Made by a program: the position numbers and the translations under genes. Positions 33,795-45,430 of a DNA stretch of 64,000 nt are shown here, piece by piece. Location of the stretch: positions 4,250,501-4,314,500 of the forward strand of contig JAITYX010000025.1 in assembly GCA_021018815.1 (NCBI GenBank), read 5' to 3'. The DNA comes from Talinum fruticosum (lineage: Eukaryota > Streptophyta > Magnoliopsida > Caryophyllales > Talinaceae). Each line of letters starts with the position of its first letter. The first letter of the stretch is position 1. The notes beneath the pieces were generated by a model that was given only the letters and a program-made list of their open reading frames with translations, was not told the origin of the DNA and did no database searches.

Positions 33795-35374
33795 TCAGTT
33801 AATGAAATGAATGCAGTAAATGCACATAGATTCTGAAGAGAGGAACGAGTTCTTACCCCACTCGTTGATATCGGATAATATGTTTTCTAGTAGATGACTA
33901 GAAGCATACTTGAATGCTCTACGTGTTCTCCGATTCACCAAATCTGTTGGTTGAATTGCTTGATCCTCTGAAGCTTGTTCTGAGTGAACTTGTCCTTCAT
34001 CATTCTCGAGCGAATTCTTCAATTGTCTCATTCCGAGTCACTTCGCTCCGAGTAACTTCATTCCGAGCTGGTTGGGTTTGATTCTCGATAGGCTTGTTTT
34101 CATCATGATCATCACTTCGCTGAGCTTTAGGTCCGTGAATGTTGATTCACTTGGTTTTTCCTGTTCAAGCTCATCAAACACAACATGGATGCTTTCTTCC
34201 ATTTTGTTAGTTCTTTTATTGAAAATGCGATAAGCTTTACTATGAGAAGAATAACCCGGAAAAATACCTTCATCTCGACCGAGCATCAAACTTGGTCGAG
34301 TGATCCTTACCATTATTGTGAACAAAACATTTACATCCAAAGGGTTTGAAATATGAGATATTGGGTTTCTTCCCTTTATAGAACTCCTAAGGTGTTTTCT
34401 TCAGAATGGGTCTAATGAGGCATCTGTTCAAGGTGTAATTTACGGTGTTAATCGCTTCGACCCGTAAATAGTACGGTAGATTGTGTTCAATCATCATTGT
34501 CCTAGCTATTTCTTCAAGAGTTATGTTCTTTCTCTCTACTGCTCCATTCTGTTGAGGAGTTCTTGGTGCTGAGAAATTGTGGGAGATGCCATTTTTGTCA
34601 CAAAACTCTACAAATTCGAGTTGTCGAACTCCCTTCCGTGGTCGGTTCGAATTCTTTGAATTTGAGTGTGAGACTCAACTTGGATTTTCCTGTAGAGCTT
34701 GCTGAACTCTTTGAATGCTTCATTTTTGTGCTTAAGAAAACACACCCAGGTAAATTGTGAGCAGTCATCAACAATAACAAGTACATATGATTTACCTCGA
34801 AGACTCTTAAAAGGGATTTCACCACATAAGTCCATATGTAGCATTTCAAGCACATTAGATGTGGAAACTGTCTTTAGAGATTTGAATGATGATCGGACTT
34901 GTTTCCCTTTTGTGCAGGCCTCACAAACTTTGTCTTTCTTGAAAGCACAATTAGGCAATCCTCTAACTAAACTATGAGATGCTAGTTTCTTCATCGTATG
35001 CATGCTAACATGACCTAATCCACGATGCCATGTCCATGAATCATCAAGAAGTGATGCTTTTAAACAAGATAAATTCGACTCGGGGTTAGAAAGACGAATA
35101 ATGTAAGTGTTACTTGATCTCTTACCCGAGAGCTTGATTTCCTTGGTGGTATCATCGAAATATAACATTTGGTTTGAGTGAATCTTACCTCTTGACCTTT
35201 ATCACACAATTGAGAGATGCTAAGCAGGTTATACTTTAACCCTTTGACAAGGTACACTGGGCTGCCCGGATTGCTTCCTTTTCCAATGTTACCTATCCCA
35301 ATTATCTTGCCTTTGCTTCCCCACGAATGATTGGCATGGGGTTTTAGAAAGCTCTTTGATTTTTTAACACACAA
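33795..35374 (-). pseudogene. Copia integrase and flanking region (Sirevirus A)
   Basis: Minus order: GIGNIGKGSNPGSPVYLVKG, LKYNLLSISQLCDKG (35,060-35,374). Then a pre-integrase zinc region WHRGLGHVSMHTMKKLASHS...CEACTKGKQ. The core follows with HMDLCGEIPF, DDCSQFTWVCFLKHKNEAF and RIRTDHGREFDNSNL (34,608-35,168). After a frameshift the final part reads NFSAPRTPQQNGAVERKN (about 34,540-34,600). The D, D and E positions are all recognisable across the frameshift. The linker toward RT (33,795-34,340) is degraded. Confidence 0.88.
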
Positions 35375-35395
35375 GATAATTTACCACAAGGCTTT

Positions 35396-35826
35396 TAGGC
35401 CAAACTCATGTGAAGACACCTGTTTCGACCGAAACCTCGGTTGTTGACAACTCGGTGTAGGCAGCAGCCTACACCCAATGGGGGCTAGTACCAGCTAGGG
35501 GCTAAGGCTGAGATAGTCAGCCTCGACCTCTGGCCCAGCTTGGTAGGTGTAGAACCCCTTGTTTATCCTATAATTAAAAAATAGCTGAGATGCAAATTTA
35601 TAAGAAATATATCGAAGTTAGTCACGAGTTAGTTTTTTTGGAAGGAAAAAACAATCAAAAACAAAAACAAAGTTTGCTCTTCCAATCTTAGTATGGGAAA
35701 ACTAAGATCGAAAAAGGCTAAAACCGACTCCATCGGTCTTAGAATAGAGAATCAGATTCGAGGGCGAGGGTACAAACTGTTGGGATAAACCCTTCCGTTT
35801 TGCGCGTCCGAAGACAGTCATTACTA
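35396..35826 (-). mobile_element. Gypsy LTR fragment (G5)
   Basis: It matches G2 LTR 20,950-21,342 and G4 LTR 55,720-56,040 in 'gagatgcaaattt', 'cttccaatcttagtatggg', 'aaactaag', 'ccgactccatcggtctt' and 'cccttccgttt'. It ends with 'cattacta', exactly where a CACTA element is inserted. The left boundary with Sirevirus A is approximate. Confidence 0.7.
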
Positions 35827-36969
35827 CACTACTACATAAACCAGTTTTAGTTACGGTTAAAAATGACATTTAACGAAAGTTAACAAGCATCGTGTATTTG
35901 GGCATCATTGTATGTACCACCTTTGACTATGGTTTAAAACCTTCGTCATAGGTCAATATATGACGACGATTCGAGATAGAAAAACGGTAGTCATAGGTCA
36001 CTCTATAACGACGGTTTCTTCATCTTAACCATCATCATAGCCCTTCTTACGTAGTTGGAAAAACATAGTACAGAGCACCTATGATGATGGTTCCTTCATT
36101 TGAATCATCATCATACATGAACCTATGACTACGGTTATATGTAAAGAACCATCGTCATAAGTCCGATATTTTTTAAAAATAGTTTTTCTCATATTTTCTT
36201 CCCCTCTCGTAAAGTACAAAAAACATATACAAACACATATACAAACCACAATCCAATACAATCTTCACCAGAATATATGCAAAATAACATACTCATCACA
36301 TTTTGTATATAGGCCTTCCTCTTCACCAAAATATATATAGAGAACAAAAAACACATATGCAAACCACAATATTTGTACATATTTATACCTATAACTGTGT
36401 ATGACTACTAAAATCATAAACATGACCTATCAAATAATGAAGAATAATTGTACTATATATACCTATTCCTTTATACGATTGTACACAAACTCCGCCCAAC
36501 CTTCTTGTTACTCGTTGAGCATTTGAATAATAAAATGAGTGGGTGGCTTCTTTCCTGGGAAATATTGTAACCAATGTTGTAAAAGACATATTAATTAGGT
36601 CAGTGCAAGTGTTAATCAAGCTGAAAAAAGAAAATATAATAATCAATTACAAGTGCAACTATACCTCTTTGGGACTAGCATTCTTTTCAAGTTTGGTCAC
36701 AATCTTCTTCATATACTTGGGAATATAGAAGTCACACTCCAATTTCCCAACTTATTTGTGGCACTAGAATAATAAAATAGATTCCCAACATATGGAGAAT
36801 TAATTAGTACTTATGTATCTAGCAAGTAATATGAAATTAAAGACTCACATACCCAAGAGAACCTCACCTTGATGGGGACAATTAGTGGTTGTGCCTTCTT
36901 CACTCGTTTGACGCCTCGCCAAATAATAACGGACTAGAGCACTATTTTTAAGAGAATAGGCTCGGAGAT
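35827..36969 (-). mobile_element. CACTA element, left end with Ulp1-like remnant
   Basis: Begins CACTACTACATAAA, a canonical CACTA terminus, next to 'cta'. The subterminal zone to about 36,150 repeats motifs such as 'atgacgacgattc', 'accatcatcat' and 'cctatgatgatgg'. From 36,200 it is colinear with 56,270-57,000. On the minus strand near 36,700-36,750 a frame reads VGKLECDFYIPKYMKKIVT, the catalytic-Cys block of a Ulp1-like (C48) domain. The right part is missing; Sirevirus B begins at 36,970. Confidence 0.75.
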
Positions 36970-38405
36970 TTAAGATATGCTCTTGGAGAGTCTAAATCAC
37001 CCTAGAGGGGTGAATAGGGTGACGAGGAAATTTTAAGAGAACTTAGACACTATTTGTTTGGAAAGTGATAAACAATCGATTCCGAGTCTAGATTAGACTC
37101 GAAATGCAAACACTCGAAATATGTGGAAACCTTCCGTACTAGAAAGGATCCTCAAAATACAAAGGATCGACTCTACCGAATTGCTCCCTTAAACAATTCC
37201 TTACAATGTTTTCCTAGACTTAGAAGTTCCCTTATCCGATCTAGTACTTCCCGATTAAGGTAACCTTAACATTCAGGGATAATTGAGCAAAGTTAACCCT
37301 TAAAGCTCAGTCAAGGGAACTTACTCAGAAAGTAAGAGAAGAATGTGACTGATTATAAGACTTTACAACTCACAAACTATTCAATACAGACTGGGAGTTG
37401 TAAATAGAACATTAAATATGAAAACAATAACTTTTGCTCAAGTAATGTGTTTTTCAATAATGTTCAACAAGTGTTCTAGTCTTGTGAAGTGGCTTTGATT
37501 TATATCCAACCAAGCGAGTGACCGTTGAGTCTTGGTTCTGAACAAAGGTCTTCACTGGCCATTCTAACGGCTCTTTTAAGTCACTCGAAAAGATCCGTTG
37601 GGATGTGAATGTACTACAATGGCTCTTGGCTCCAAAGGTGTTTCGAGTCAACTACGGTTGTCTGCAAAGCGAGGTGGAAACCACCGTTGAGCCTAGCGTT
37701 GGAGTTTTCCAGCTTTGGAAACAAACAACTTTGACACAGTGTGTGAGCCCTGTTCGAAGTAGATAAAGCTTGTCTACTGGTAATTGAACGCTAGAAGTCG
37801 GCTACTTTTGTATTTTAAAAATGTGTTAGCCTCGTTTGAATAACCTACAAAAGCCAACCACTTTGGTTCTCAAAGTATAAAATACTTTGGTCCAAGATTA
37901 GGCATAGATAATAATTGAATTATGATAATTAAGAGCTTAATTATCTTGGGCCTAGAGAAGTGGAATTTTCTTAGTCTAATATTCAATATACTCAAATTCC
38001 AGTGAGAGTCAATCCTAACGATGATCAAGTTAAACGAATAGAACATAAGAGTTTAACAACTTGATCTAGACAAATAATTCTCAAGGAGATAAACTGACTT
38101 AGAATAAGGAATTAACACTATAATTCACTTTGCATTAAAATATGCAATTAGTACTAGGAATAAAAATGTTAGAGGAATTATTTTAGCATGCGATAGTTCC
38201 GAGCGATGTCCGAGTGAGTCGAAACATCGGTGTAGAAGATATACAATAATGTGCTTTCTAGGTTAGTCATAAACGAATGAAAACTTATGCAGGTGTTTCT
38301 ATAACACCGAGAATGACTTGAAATCAAAACTTAGGGGAGATGAGATTTATACCTAAATCTTCATGTAGTACTAAAAATGACTTAGAGTTAGAATATAAGT
38401 CTTCA
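36970..38405 (-). repeat. 3' LTR of Sirevirus B (about 1,436 bp)
   Basis: Starts with a degenerate 'ttaagatatgctcttgg' and ends 'taagtcttca'. It is closer to the LTR at 47,510 than to the A-type LTRs: for example, both have 'gagaacttagacact' and 'ggaaagtgataaacaa'. A 'caccctagaggggtgaatagggtg' hairpin block lies near the start. Confidence 0.85.
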
Positions 38406-38419
38406 ATCTCCCCTTTTTG
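38406..38419 (-). promoter_or_regulatory. Polypurine tract (Sirevirus B)
   Basis: Minus strand TCAAAAAGGGGAGAT directly next to the 3' LTR, identical in core to that of Sirevirus A. Extra purine tracts follow at about 38,721 ('gctcccctaaac') and 38,754 ('ctccccttgc'). Confidence 0.85.
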
Positions 38420-38788
38420 ATGAAAGGCATTCAACACTTACGTAGAAACTTGTTGGTGGAGACTTGAGAATTCATTTTCACTATGCTAAACATATCATAG
38501 CGAGGAGTGACGAATAAGAAGCATTCCATACTTGTAAGATGCATGGCGGATAATATCATCGATCATAACAGTTATGCGAGATAACACATTAAAGCAAAGA
38601 AATGAACAGATTATATCGGAGCGTAAGATAATTGGAAGCATCTAACTTAGAAAGAAGTAACTCGAAATAAGTCTGTTCGGAAAAAGAAAGTTCATCCATT
38701 CATTGCAAGAGAAGGTAAGCTCCCCTAAACACAACATCAAAATTTCTATATTTCTCCCCTTGCGTTTCCTCAAAAAGAGTGAAGAAAC

Positions 38789-40363
38789 CGAAGGTTTGCT
38801 CGGGGAGAGTCCGAGTCACCCTAGAGGGGGTGAATAGGGTGATGGAGGATTTTCGTAGAAATTCAACCTCTTTTGCAAAATAAGGTACGAAATGGATTCC
38901 GAGTCAAAATCATAGTCGAAAAGTATGGACTCGTAAATGCCGCTTAGAGTAAAGTGGCAAATTAAACAAAGTCTTTGAGGCGGACCGAGTCTAGAATGAA
39001 CTCGGAAAGTAAACACTTAGAGATTACGTGGAAACCCTCCCGGGGCAGAAAACCACGGACCGTGCTAATCCAAGCACGAAGTCAAATCCACTATTTTGAG
39101 TCCACAAAATACCGTGAACCGATCGAACCTGAGTTGCTCTCTTAGACAACTCTTTACAAGTTTTCCTAAACTCAGAAATTCCCTTATCCGATCTCGTACT
39201 TCCTAGCTGAGATAACCCTTACAGCTAGGGACAACTAAGCCGAGTTAACCTTTACAGCTTAGTCAAGGGACCTTACAGAGAAAGTAAGAAAGTGTTTGTA
39301 ACTAAGTACAAGACCTTACAACTTAGAGAGTAATGAATTACGAGTGGGAGTTGTAAGTAGAAGATTGAGAGTCAAATACAATGACTTTGCTCAAGTACGT
39401 GTATTAACAATAATTTCGGCCAATCTTCAAGTCTTGAACGTTGGCTTCTATTTATAGATAACCAGGCAAAGTAGTCGTTATCTTCATCTGCTGTCCGAGA
39501 GTTCTTTGTGACCGTTAACAAAAGCTTTCCGAGTCACTCGGAAAGTATCCGTTGTGATATGAACATTGGACAACGGTTAAACTCTCTTGGAAGTCCCAAA
39601 ACCATTGGCGGTGTCTTGAAGGATAAGGTGGAAACCACCGTTAAGCTTGGCGTTCCAGCTTTTCCAGATTTGGAAACAGACATGCTATGACACAATCTTC
39701 CGGAACCGAGACAGAAAAGATGAAAAGCCATATCTGTTGGTGATTTGACGTTTTGAAGCCGGTTACTTTTGTATTTTGAAAAGTGTATCCTCGTTTGAAT
39801 AACCTACAAAAGTAAATCAATTTTGGTTCTCAAAGTATAAAATACTTTGGTCCAAGATTAAACATAGATAATAAAATAATTACGATGTTTAAGCAACTAA
39901 TTATCCGAGTCGGAAAGTGAGTGGAATTTTCGAGTCCAATATCCATGATACTCAAAATTCCATCCGACATAGTCTAAGTGAAGTATCAAGTAACGTAAAG
40001 AATATCGGAGAGAAATAACTTGATATACACTAAGCATGATTCGGACTAGAAGTGCTTGATTAGAACTTATAACATGAAGTCGGATATGAGCGGAATACAA
40101 GTCTAATCGGTATGCGATAAATATAAGCAATGAGGAACTCGGGATCGAGTGAGACACTCATATCCGTTTTCGAGTCACTCAAGAATAAGCAAGAAATACA
40201 TGAAGTAAATACTGTAACACTTAGAGTAAATATACTATATCACTCGGAGAAGTTTCTAAACTGCAGAGGATGCCTTGGAATCAAAACTCTATAAATAAGA
40301 GATTCTTATACCGATTCTTTTAATACAACTCGTAAATGCGTTGAGCGAGTGTCCGAGTCTTCG
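38789..40363 (-). mobile_element. Solo Sirevirus LTR nested in element B (1,575 bp)
   Basis: Runs 'cgaaggtttgctcgg' to 'ccgagtcttcg', so both ends are CG rather than TG...CA. It is flanked by GAAAC (38,784-38,788) and AAAAC (40,364-40,368), a near-perfect 5-bp duplication. Sequence on either side joins to a continuous internal region when compared with Sirevirus A (A 29,643-29,965 before, 30,030 onward after). The LTR belongs to the A subfamily. A TATA-like 'cttctatttatagataacc' lies at about 39,446. Confidence 0.85.
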
Positions 40364-40368
40364 AAAAC

Positions 40369-41979
40369 TATATATTGAGTACAATTAATGTTGGACAAAA
40401 AAAAATTAAGAACGGGGGCTTGTCTGTCGGGAGGTGAAGGGATGAGCGAGTGTGCCAACGCCGATATGCTTGAGAGGAAGTGCATGATCATAACGAGCCA
40501 CAGCACAAGGATGTCCGAAAGTTACTCCGTCCCGGTCGCTCGAGCCGAGGGCATATCTTCCTCAGCCTCATCCTCCTAGAAGATAGCGGAGGAAGGTGCT
40601 TATAACTTAATAGCTGGGACCGACCAATGTCCCCGGCTTCTTCGACCCACTCGGATCATCATCTAATGAGATCGGTTCTAGTTTAGGGGCCGCTGCACCT
40701 TGTCCCTCAGGTTGAGCAATCTCCTCTTTGTCTTTCTCCCGCTCATCTTCGAGCTGAGCCGCTTCACTGCAACTTCTTTTCTACGACCTGAGCCGAAGGA
40801 GACTTGATTTGGCTTGAGGACTCCTCAAAGGTATCCGAGGCTTTTGGGTCTTGGGTACCCTTGGATCGGCGGTCTTGGAGGAGTTGGAGCTGGTCATGCT
40901 GCTCAATGATAAGACCATTAAGCTCGATCAACGGATCTTTGTTCTCCCGGATCTTAGACCGACTCTGTCTTCCGGTTGATCAACACGCTTTGAAGGACAG
41001 CTTTTAGAGAGTGAAGGGTACCAAAATAGTAGACAGAGCAGCGAGACGCTACAGGAGGTGGTTGAAAAGTGGAGGGACCAGTGGATGGTAGAGGAAGTGA
41101 TAGAGGAATCGAGTCCGAGTGGGAGGGGGTGAAGGGGTTTCAACTCAAACACCAGGCTTGACTTCCTTATATTCGTACCCCGAAGCTCCTTCCTACCAAC
41201 CACTATGGCAGGCTCGAAACCGCATCCGGAGCTCGGGGAGAGGAACCTTGAACTATTTGAAAACAACGATCGGAAGGGCTTTGAAGGGAAATGGAGCGGA
41301 CCTTTAGGACTAAGCCGGCATGGAAGCCATCTACTCAAGAATAGTAGGGAAGAGGTCTATGTCGTAGCCCTCTAGGATATCAAATAATGTTTTGAGAATC
41401 TTGGAATTGGGATTATCTTTGCTAGAGTGATGAGAGAAGAATGGTCTCAGCAAAAGAAAGTAGAGTAGTTTGGCCTTGATCTTCATCCGAGTTACTCGAG
41501 AAATTTTTGCCCGACTCAAGGACCTCCTTGGCGTACTTCTCAAAGAACTAATCAGCAATTTCCGTAAATGGAATGGGATTGTAGTTAAGAAAAAGAGAAA
41601 AGACTTTAAAAATTCAGTGAAGGAGAGAGAGGTTGATAAGAACAACCTTCTCTTGAACTCGTGCGGTAATGACTCCTCGAGTAAGACATATTTGAATAGA
41701 ACTCGGGCAACGAGTTCAAGATAGATAAACTCACCGAAGCACAAGAAATTGTACCCTCCAGTGCTCTTTATGTGCTACAACCACAAAACCGAGGTGGAAA
41801 GAATTTGTTATCCAACCTAAGATGTTGGGTGACAAAGATCTTAGAGGGATTAGAGGTACCCTTTTGAGGAATTTTTGTGCGGGGTTTCTTGGTAGCGGAC
41901 CCCAACAAATCAAGTGCGAAGCTCTTTTAGGCATGGTGAGAATTTTTGAGAGGTCGAGAGGACTCAAGAAAGAGAGCAA
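40369..41979 (-). pseudogene. Env-like third ORF of Sirevirus B
   Basis: Broken homologue of the A env-like region. A MPKRASHLICWGPLPRNPAQ start (about 41,937) is followed by GEFIYLELVARVLF and then FDILEGYDIDLFPTILE (41,331-41,400). The 'FPFKALPIVVF..FKVPL' stretch is at about 41,230-41,300 and the GASGYEYKEVKPGV box at about 41,150-41,200. A Ser/Glu-rich, charged C-terminal region extends to about 40,380. Several stops separate the blocks. The order matches A and C, which supports a real third protein in the ancestor. Confidence 0.65.
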
Positions 41980-42096
41980 AGATAGTGAAAGCGCTTAGAA
42001 TTCGGAGAGAGAAAGAGAAAGAGAATTCGAGTTAGCAAGAATTCTTAGAAAGTAAGAAGGCAATGAGTAAAGTAACGAAATGAAGGTAAAGGGATT

Positions 42097-42107
42097 CTAT
42101 TTATAAC
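42097..42107 (-). promoter_or_regulatory. TATA-like box upstream of env-like ORF (B)
   Basis: The minus strand reads GTTATAAATAG, about 390 bp after the pol end and about 160 bp before the likely MPKR start. It matches the box at 31,868-31,878 in A in sequence and position. Confidence 0.4.
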
Positions 42108-42492
42108 GAAACGAAGGTCTAACCTGATCTTTATCAGCCGTCTCGGACAGGTATGACATTATACTCTCTCTAACGGTTAGAATTCCAACAAATTTTTTCC
42201 AACGGCTAGTTTTCGATTGAAACGCACAACGTAAGAGAGAGAGAGAAGAAAGATCTTTCGAAAATATTTTTGAAATTCCCCATTTATCTATAGATGATTT
42301 CAGAAGTTTGATGTCAATTTCACTCAAAAACTAAGTTTGACTCAGTATGGCTTCGAGTGACTTAGAACACTTAGAGAGCTAATAACTAATAGCCGAGCTT
42401 CACTCGGCCAACCGATCCATTTTTTATTAAGATAAAAGAAAAACATATAACACATAATTATACAAGGATAGTTCACTTAGAAAAACACATAA

Positions 42493-43880
42493 TCATGCCT
42501 TAGTCATGCCAAGCTTATTACTAATAAAACAAAACTCATCCTTACTAAGTGGCTTAGGGAAAATATCAGCTAATCGAAATTTCGTAGGAACGAATTCACA
42601 TTCAATATCGCCTTTTTGAGAATGGTCTCTCGGAAAATGATACATGCCCACAATATGCTTTGTTTTTTAGTGTTGAACTGGATTCTAAGTGATGCTGATT
42701 GTGCTTTGATTGTCACACTTGATTAGGATAGATTTGAATGAGAGTCCAAGATCCTTCAAGTTCTGCTTGATCCACGTAATCCGAGAACAACAAGCTCTGG
42801 TTGTAATGTACTCAGCTTCAGCAGCTTGATAAAGCAACCGAGTTCGTTTCTTTGAGTGCCAAGATATGAGGGATTGACCCGGAAATTTGCATGCTCTTGA
42901 TGTGCTCTTTTTGTCAACTTTGTAACCAACATAGTTAGCATCCGAGTATCTAGTGAGGGTGAATTTTGAGTCTCTTGAAAACAATAGACCAAGATTCTAA
43001 GTCCCTACAAGATATCTCGAATATCCTCTTCACCGTAGTGAGATGTGATTCTTTTCGACTAGCTTGAAATCTTGCACATGCAGACAAACACTAAACATAA
43101 TGTCCGGCCTACTAGATGTGAGATATAGTAGAGATTCAATCATACTTTTATAGAGTCTCCGATGTCCAACTTAACCTTTTTCATTTGAGTCCAATTTCAT
43201 ACTCGCTACTCATAGGTACGGCTGCATGTTTCACATTATGAAGCTTGTACATTTTCAACAACTCCTTCGTATACTTAGATTGATGGACATGGATTCCATC
43301 TTTGTCTTGTCTGATTTGTAGACCAAGAAAGAAATTGAGCTCTCCCATCATGCTTATTTGGAACTCCTGTCTCATCAACTCGGAAAACTCTCGACACGAG
43401 TATAGTAGCTCTAAAAATAATATCATCAACATAAATCTTAGCAATAAGGAAACCTTTCCTCTTGGTTTTTATGAAAAGAGTTTTATCAATCTGACCTCTT
43501 TTGAAATCATTTTCAACCAAGAAACTGCTCAGTTTTTCATACCAAGCTCCGGGAGCTTGTTTAAGACCATATAAAGCCTTTTGTAATTTCCAAACATGAT
43601 TTGGAAATTCTATGTTTTCAAATCCACGGGGTTGCTCAACGTAGACTTCCCTTGAATGAAACCGATCAGAAAAGTACATTTAACATCCATTTGATATAAC
43701 TTAATATTCATGCTAGATGCAAATGCCAACAGGATTCTGATTGCTTCGATCCTAACAACAAGTTCAATGGTTTCCCCACAATCAATTCCTTCTTCATGAT
43801 TGTAACCTTGAGCCACAAGTCTAGCCTTATTTCTAACCACCAACCCATCCTCATCAAGTTTATTTTTAAAAACCAATTTG
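42493..43880 (-). pseudogene. Copia RT and RNase H (Sirevirus B)
   Basis: RT start: VFKNKLDEDGLVVRNKARLV, AQGYNHEEGIDCGET (43,610-43,876). Then EVYVEQPRGFENIEFPNHVW and KLQKALYGLKQAPGAWYEKL, with the catalytic Y-V-D-D intact at 43,422-43,433 (frame 43,275-43,679). MMGELNFFLGLQIRQDKDGI and HVHQSKYTKELL follow (43,181-43,444). RNase H shows SDANYVGYKVDKKSTS, SLISWHSKK and AEAEYITTRACC (42,685-42,984). Frameshifts at about 43,430 and 42,990 and stops near the end make it a pseudogene, but it is better kept than copy A. Confidence 0.9.
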
Positions 43881-44383
43881 GTTCCTATGACTCGGGTGGT
43901 TAGAGGGTCGTTTGATTAGTGTTCGGACTTGGTTTCTTTCAAATTGATTGAGCTCTTCTTAAATGACCTATACAAATTTAATTTCACTTAGGGCCTCTAG
44001 TGCATTTCGTGTTCTATTAATGATATGAATGCAGTGAATGCACATTGATCTTGCAAGGAAGAATGAGTTCTTACCCCACTATAAATGTCGGATAGAATGT
44101 TCTTGAGTGGGTGGCTGGATGCATATTTGAATGTGTTACTTGTCCTCTGGTTAACTAAATGTTTTGGTTGAACTAGTTGATCCTCGGTTGTTGGAGCATG
44201 CTGAGTCTCAATATTTACTTGTCCTTCAGCATTCTGAGCTGGTTGTTGAACTTTATCGATCCGAGTGACCATGTTCCGTGTTGCCTCATTCCGAGTTGTC
44301 TCAGTTCCTTTCTTCCGACTCCTTCTAAGCTCGGCTTCAGCAAGATCATCTTCATCTTGACTAACTTTTAGACCTGAGATGGT
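43881..44383 (-). pseudogene. Copia Pol linker between integrase and RT (Sirevirus B)
   Basis: Contains a short open frame 43,997-44,272 with QPKHLVNQRTSNTFKYASSH PLKNILSDI split over the corresponding A segment (VNRRTRRAFKYASSHLLENI at 33,795-34,031). This is the variable linker that precedes RT in Sirevirus Pol. No enzymatic motif is present. Confidence 0.6.
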
Positions 44384-45430
44384 TCATCTTATCCAACACA
44401 ACATGGATACTTTCTTCCTCTTTGTTAGTTCTTTTGTTAAAAACACGATAAGGTTTACTTGTGAGATGAATAACCAAGAAATATACCTTGATCTCGACCT
44501 AGCGTCAAACTTGGTCAAGTGATCCTTACAATTATTGTGAACAAAGCACTTACATCCAAATGGTTTAAAGTATAAGATGTTGGGCTTCTTTCCTTTGTAA
44601 AGCTCGTATGGAGTTTTCTTCAAGATGGGTCCGATAGACATCTATTGAGTGTGTAATTTGCTCGTGTTGACTTCCTCAGCCCGTAAATAGAAAGGTAGAT
44701 CGTTTTCAATCATCATTGTCCTTCTTATTTCTTCAAGAGTTTAGTTCTTTCTCTCCACTACCCCATTTTGTTGAGCAGTTATAGGTGTTGACTAGTTGTG
44801 AGAGACACCGTTCTTCTCACGTGAACTCTGCAAATTCCGAGTAATCGAACTCCTTCCCATGGTAAGTTCGAATTCTTCTAATCTAAGTTTGAGACTCCAC
44901 TTAAATTTTCCGTCGGATCCGACTGAACTCTTTGAAGGCTTCATTCTTGTTCTTAAGAAAACAAACCTAGGTACATCGTGAGAAATCAACAACAACCACA
45001 AGTACATACGATTTACCTCTAAGGCTTTTCACGTAAATTTCACCACACAAATCCATATGAAGCAAGTCAAGCACTTTGGATGTGGAAATAATTTTGAGAG
45101 GTTTGAAGGATGATCTTACTTGTTTCCCTTTTGTGCATGCTTCACAGATTTTAACTTTCTTAAATGCACAGTTAGGTAAACCCCTAACAAAACCATGACA
45201 TGCAAGCTTTTGATACTGTGCATGCTAACATGACCTAGTCTACGATGCCATATCCAAGAATCATCATGCAACGATGCTTTTAAGCAAGATAAATTCTGAC
45301 TTGGTGTTACCTCGACCTCTTACCCGAGAACTTAGTCTCTTTTGTAGTTCATTAGAAATGTAGTAGTTGGTCCGAGTGAACTTTACCTCTTAACCTTTGT
45401 CCCACAACTGAAAGATGTTGAGAAGATTAT
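44384..45430 (-). pseudogene. Copia integrase (Sirevirus B), badly broken
   Basis: Recognisable blocks are WIWHRRLGHVSMHSIKSLHV (about 45,200), a degraded zinc part (about 45,140), LEEFELTMGRSSI, QQNGVVERKN (about 44,760, carrying the catalytic Glu) and ILKKTPYELYKGKKPNILYF with KPFGCKCFVHNNC (44,500-44,620). The D-containing middle is scrambled by frameshifts (44,792-45,007 reads out of frame). Colinear with A 34,390-35,170. Confidence 0.8.

Larger units (their letters stand above)
28065..35395 (-). mobile_element. Ty1/copia Sirevirus A (5' truncated)
   Basis: Minus-strand element: 3' LTR 28,065-29,642, polypurine tract, env-like ORF region (29,917-31,802) and pol (32,274-35,374: RNase H, RT, integrase). 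Gag, protease, primer site and 5' LTR are lost; the copy stops within the segment before the integrase zinc motif. A third ORF after pol plus repeated polypurine tracts point to the Sirevirus (SIRE1/Maximus) lineage. All reading frames are broken. Confidence 0.88.
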
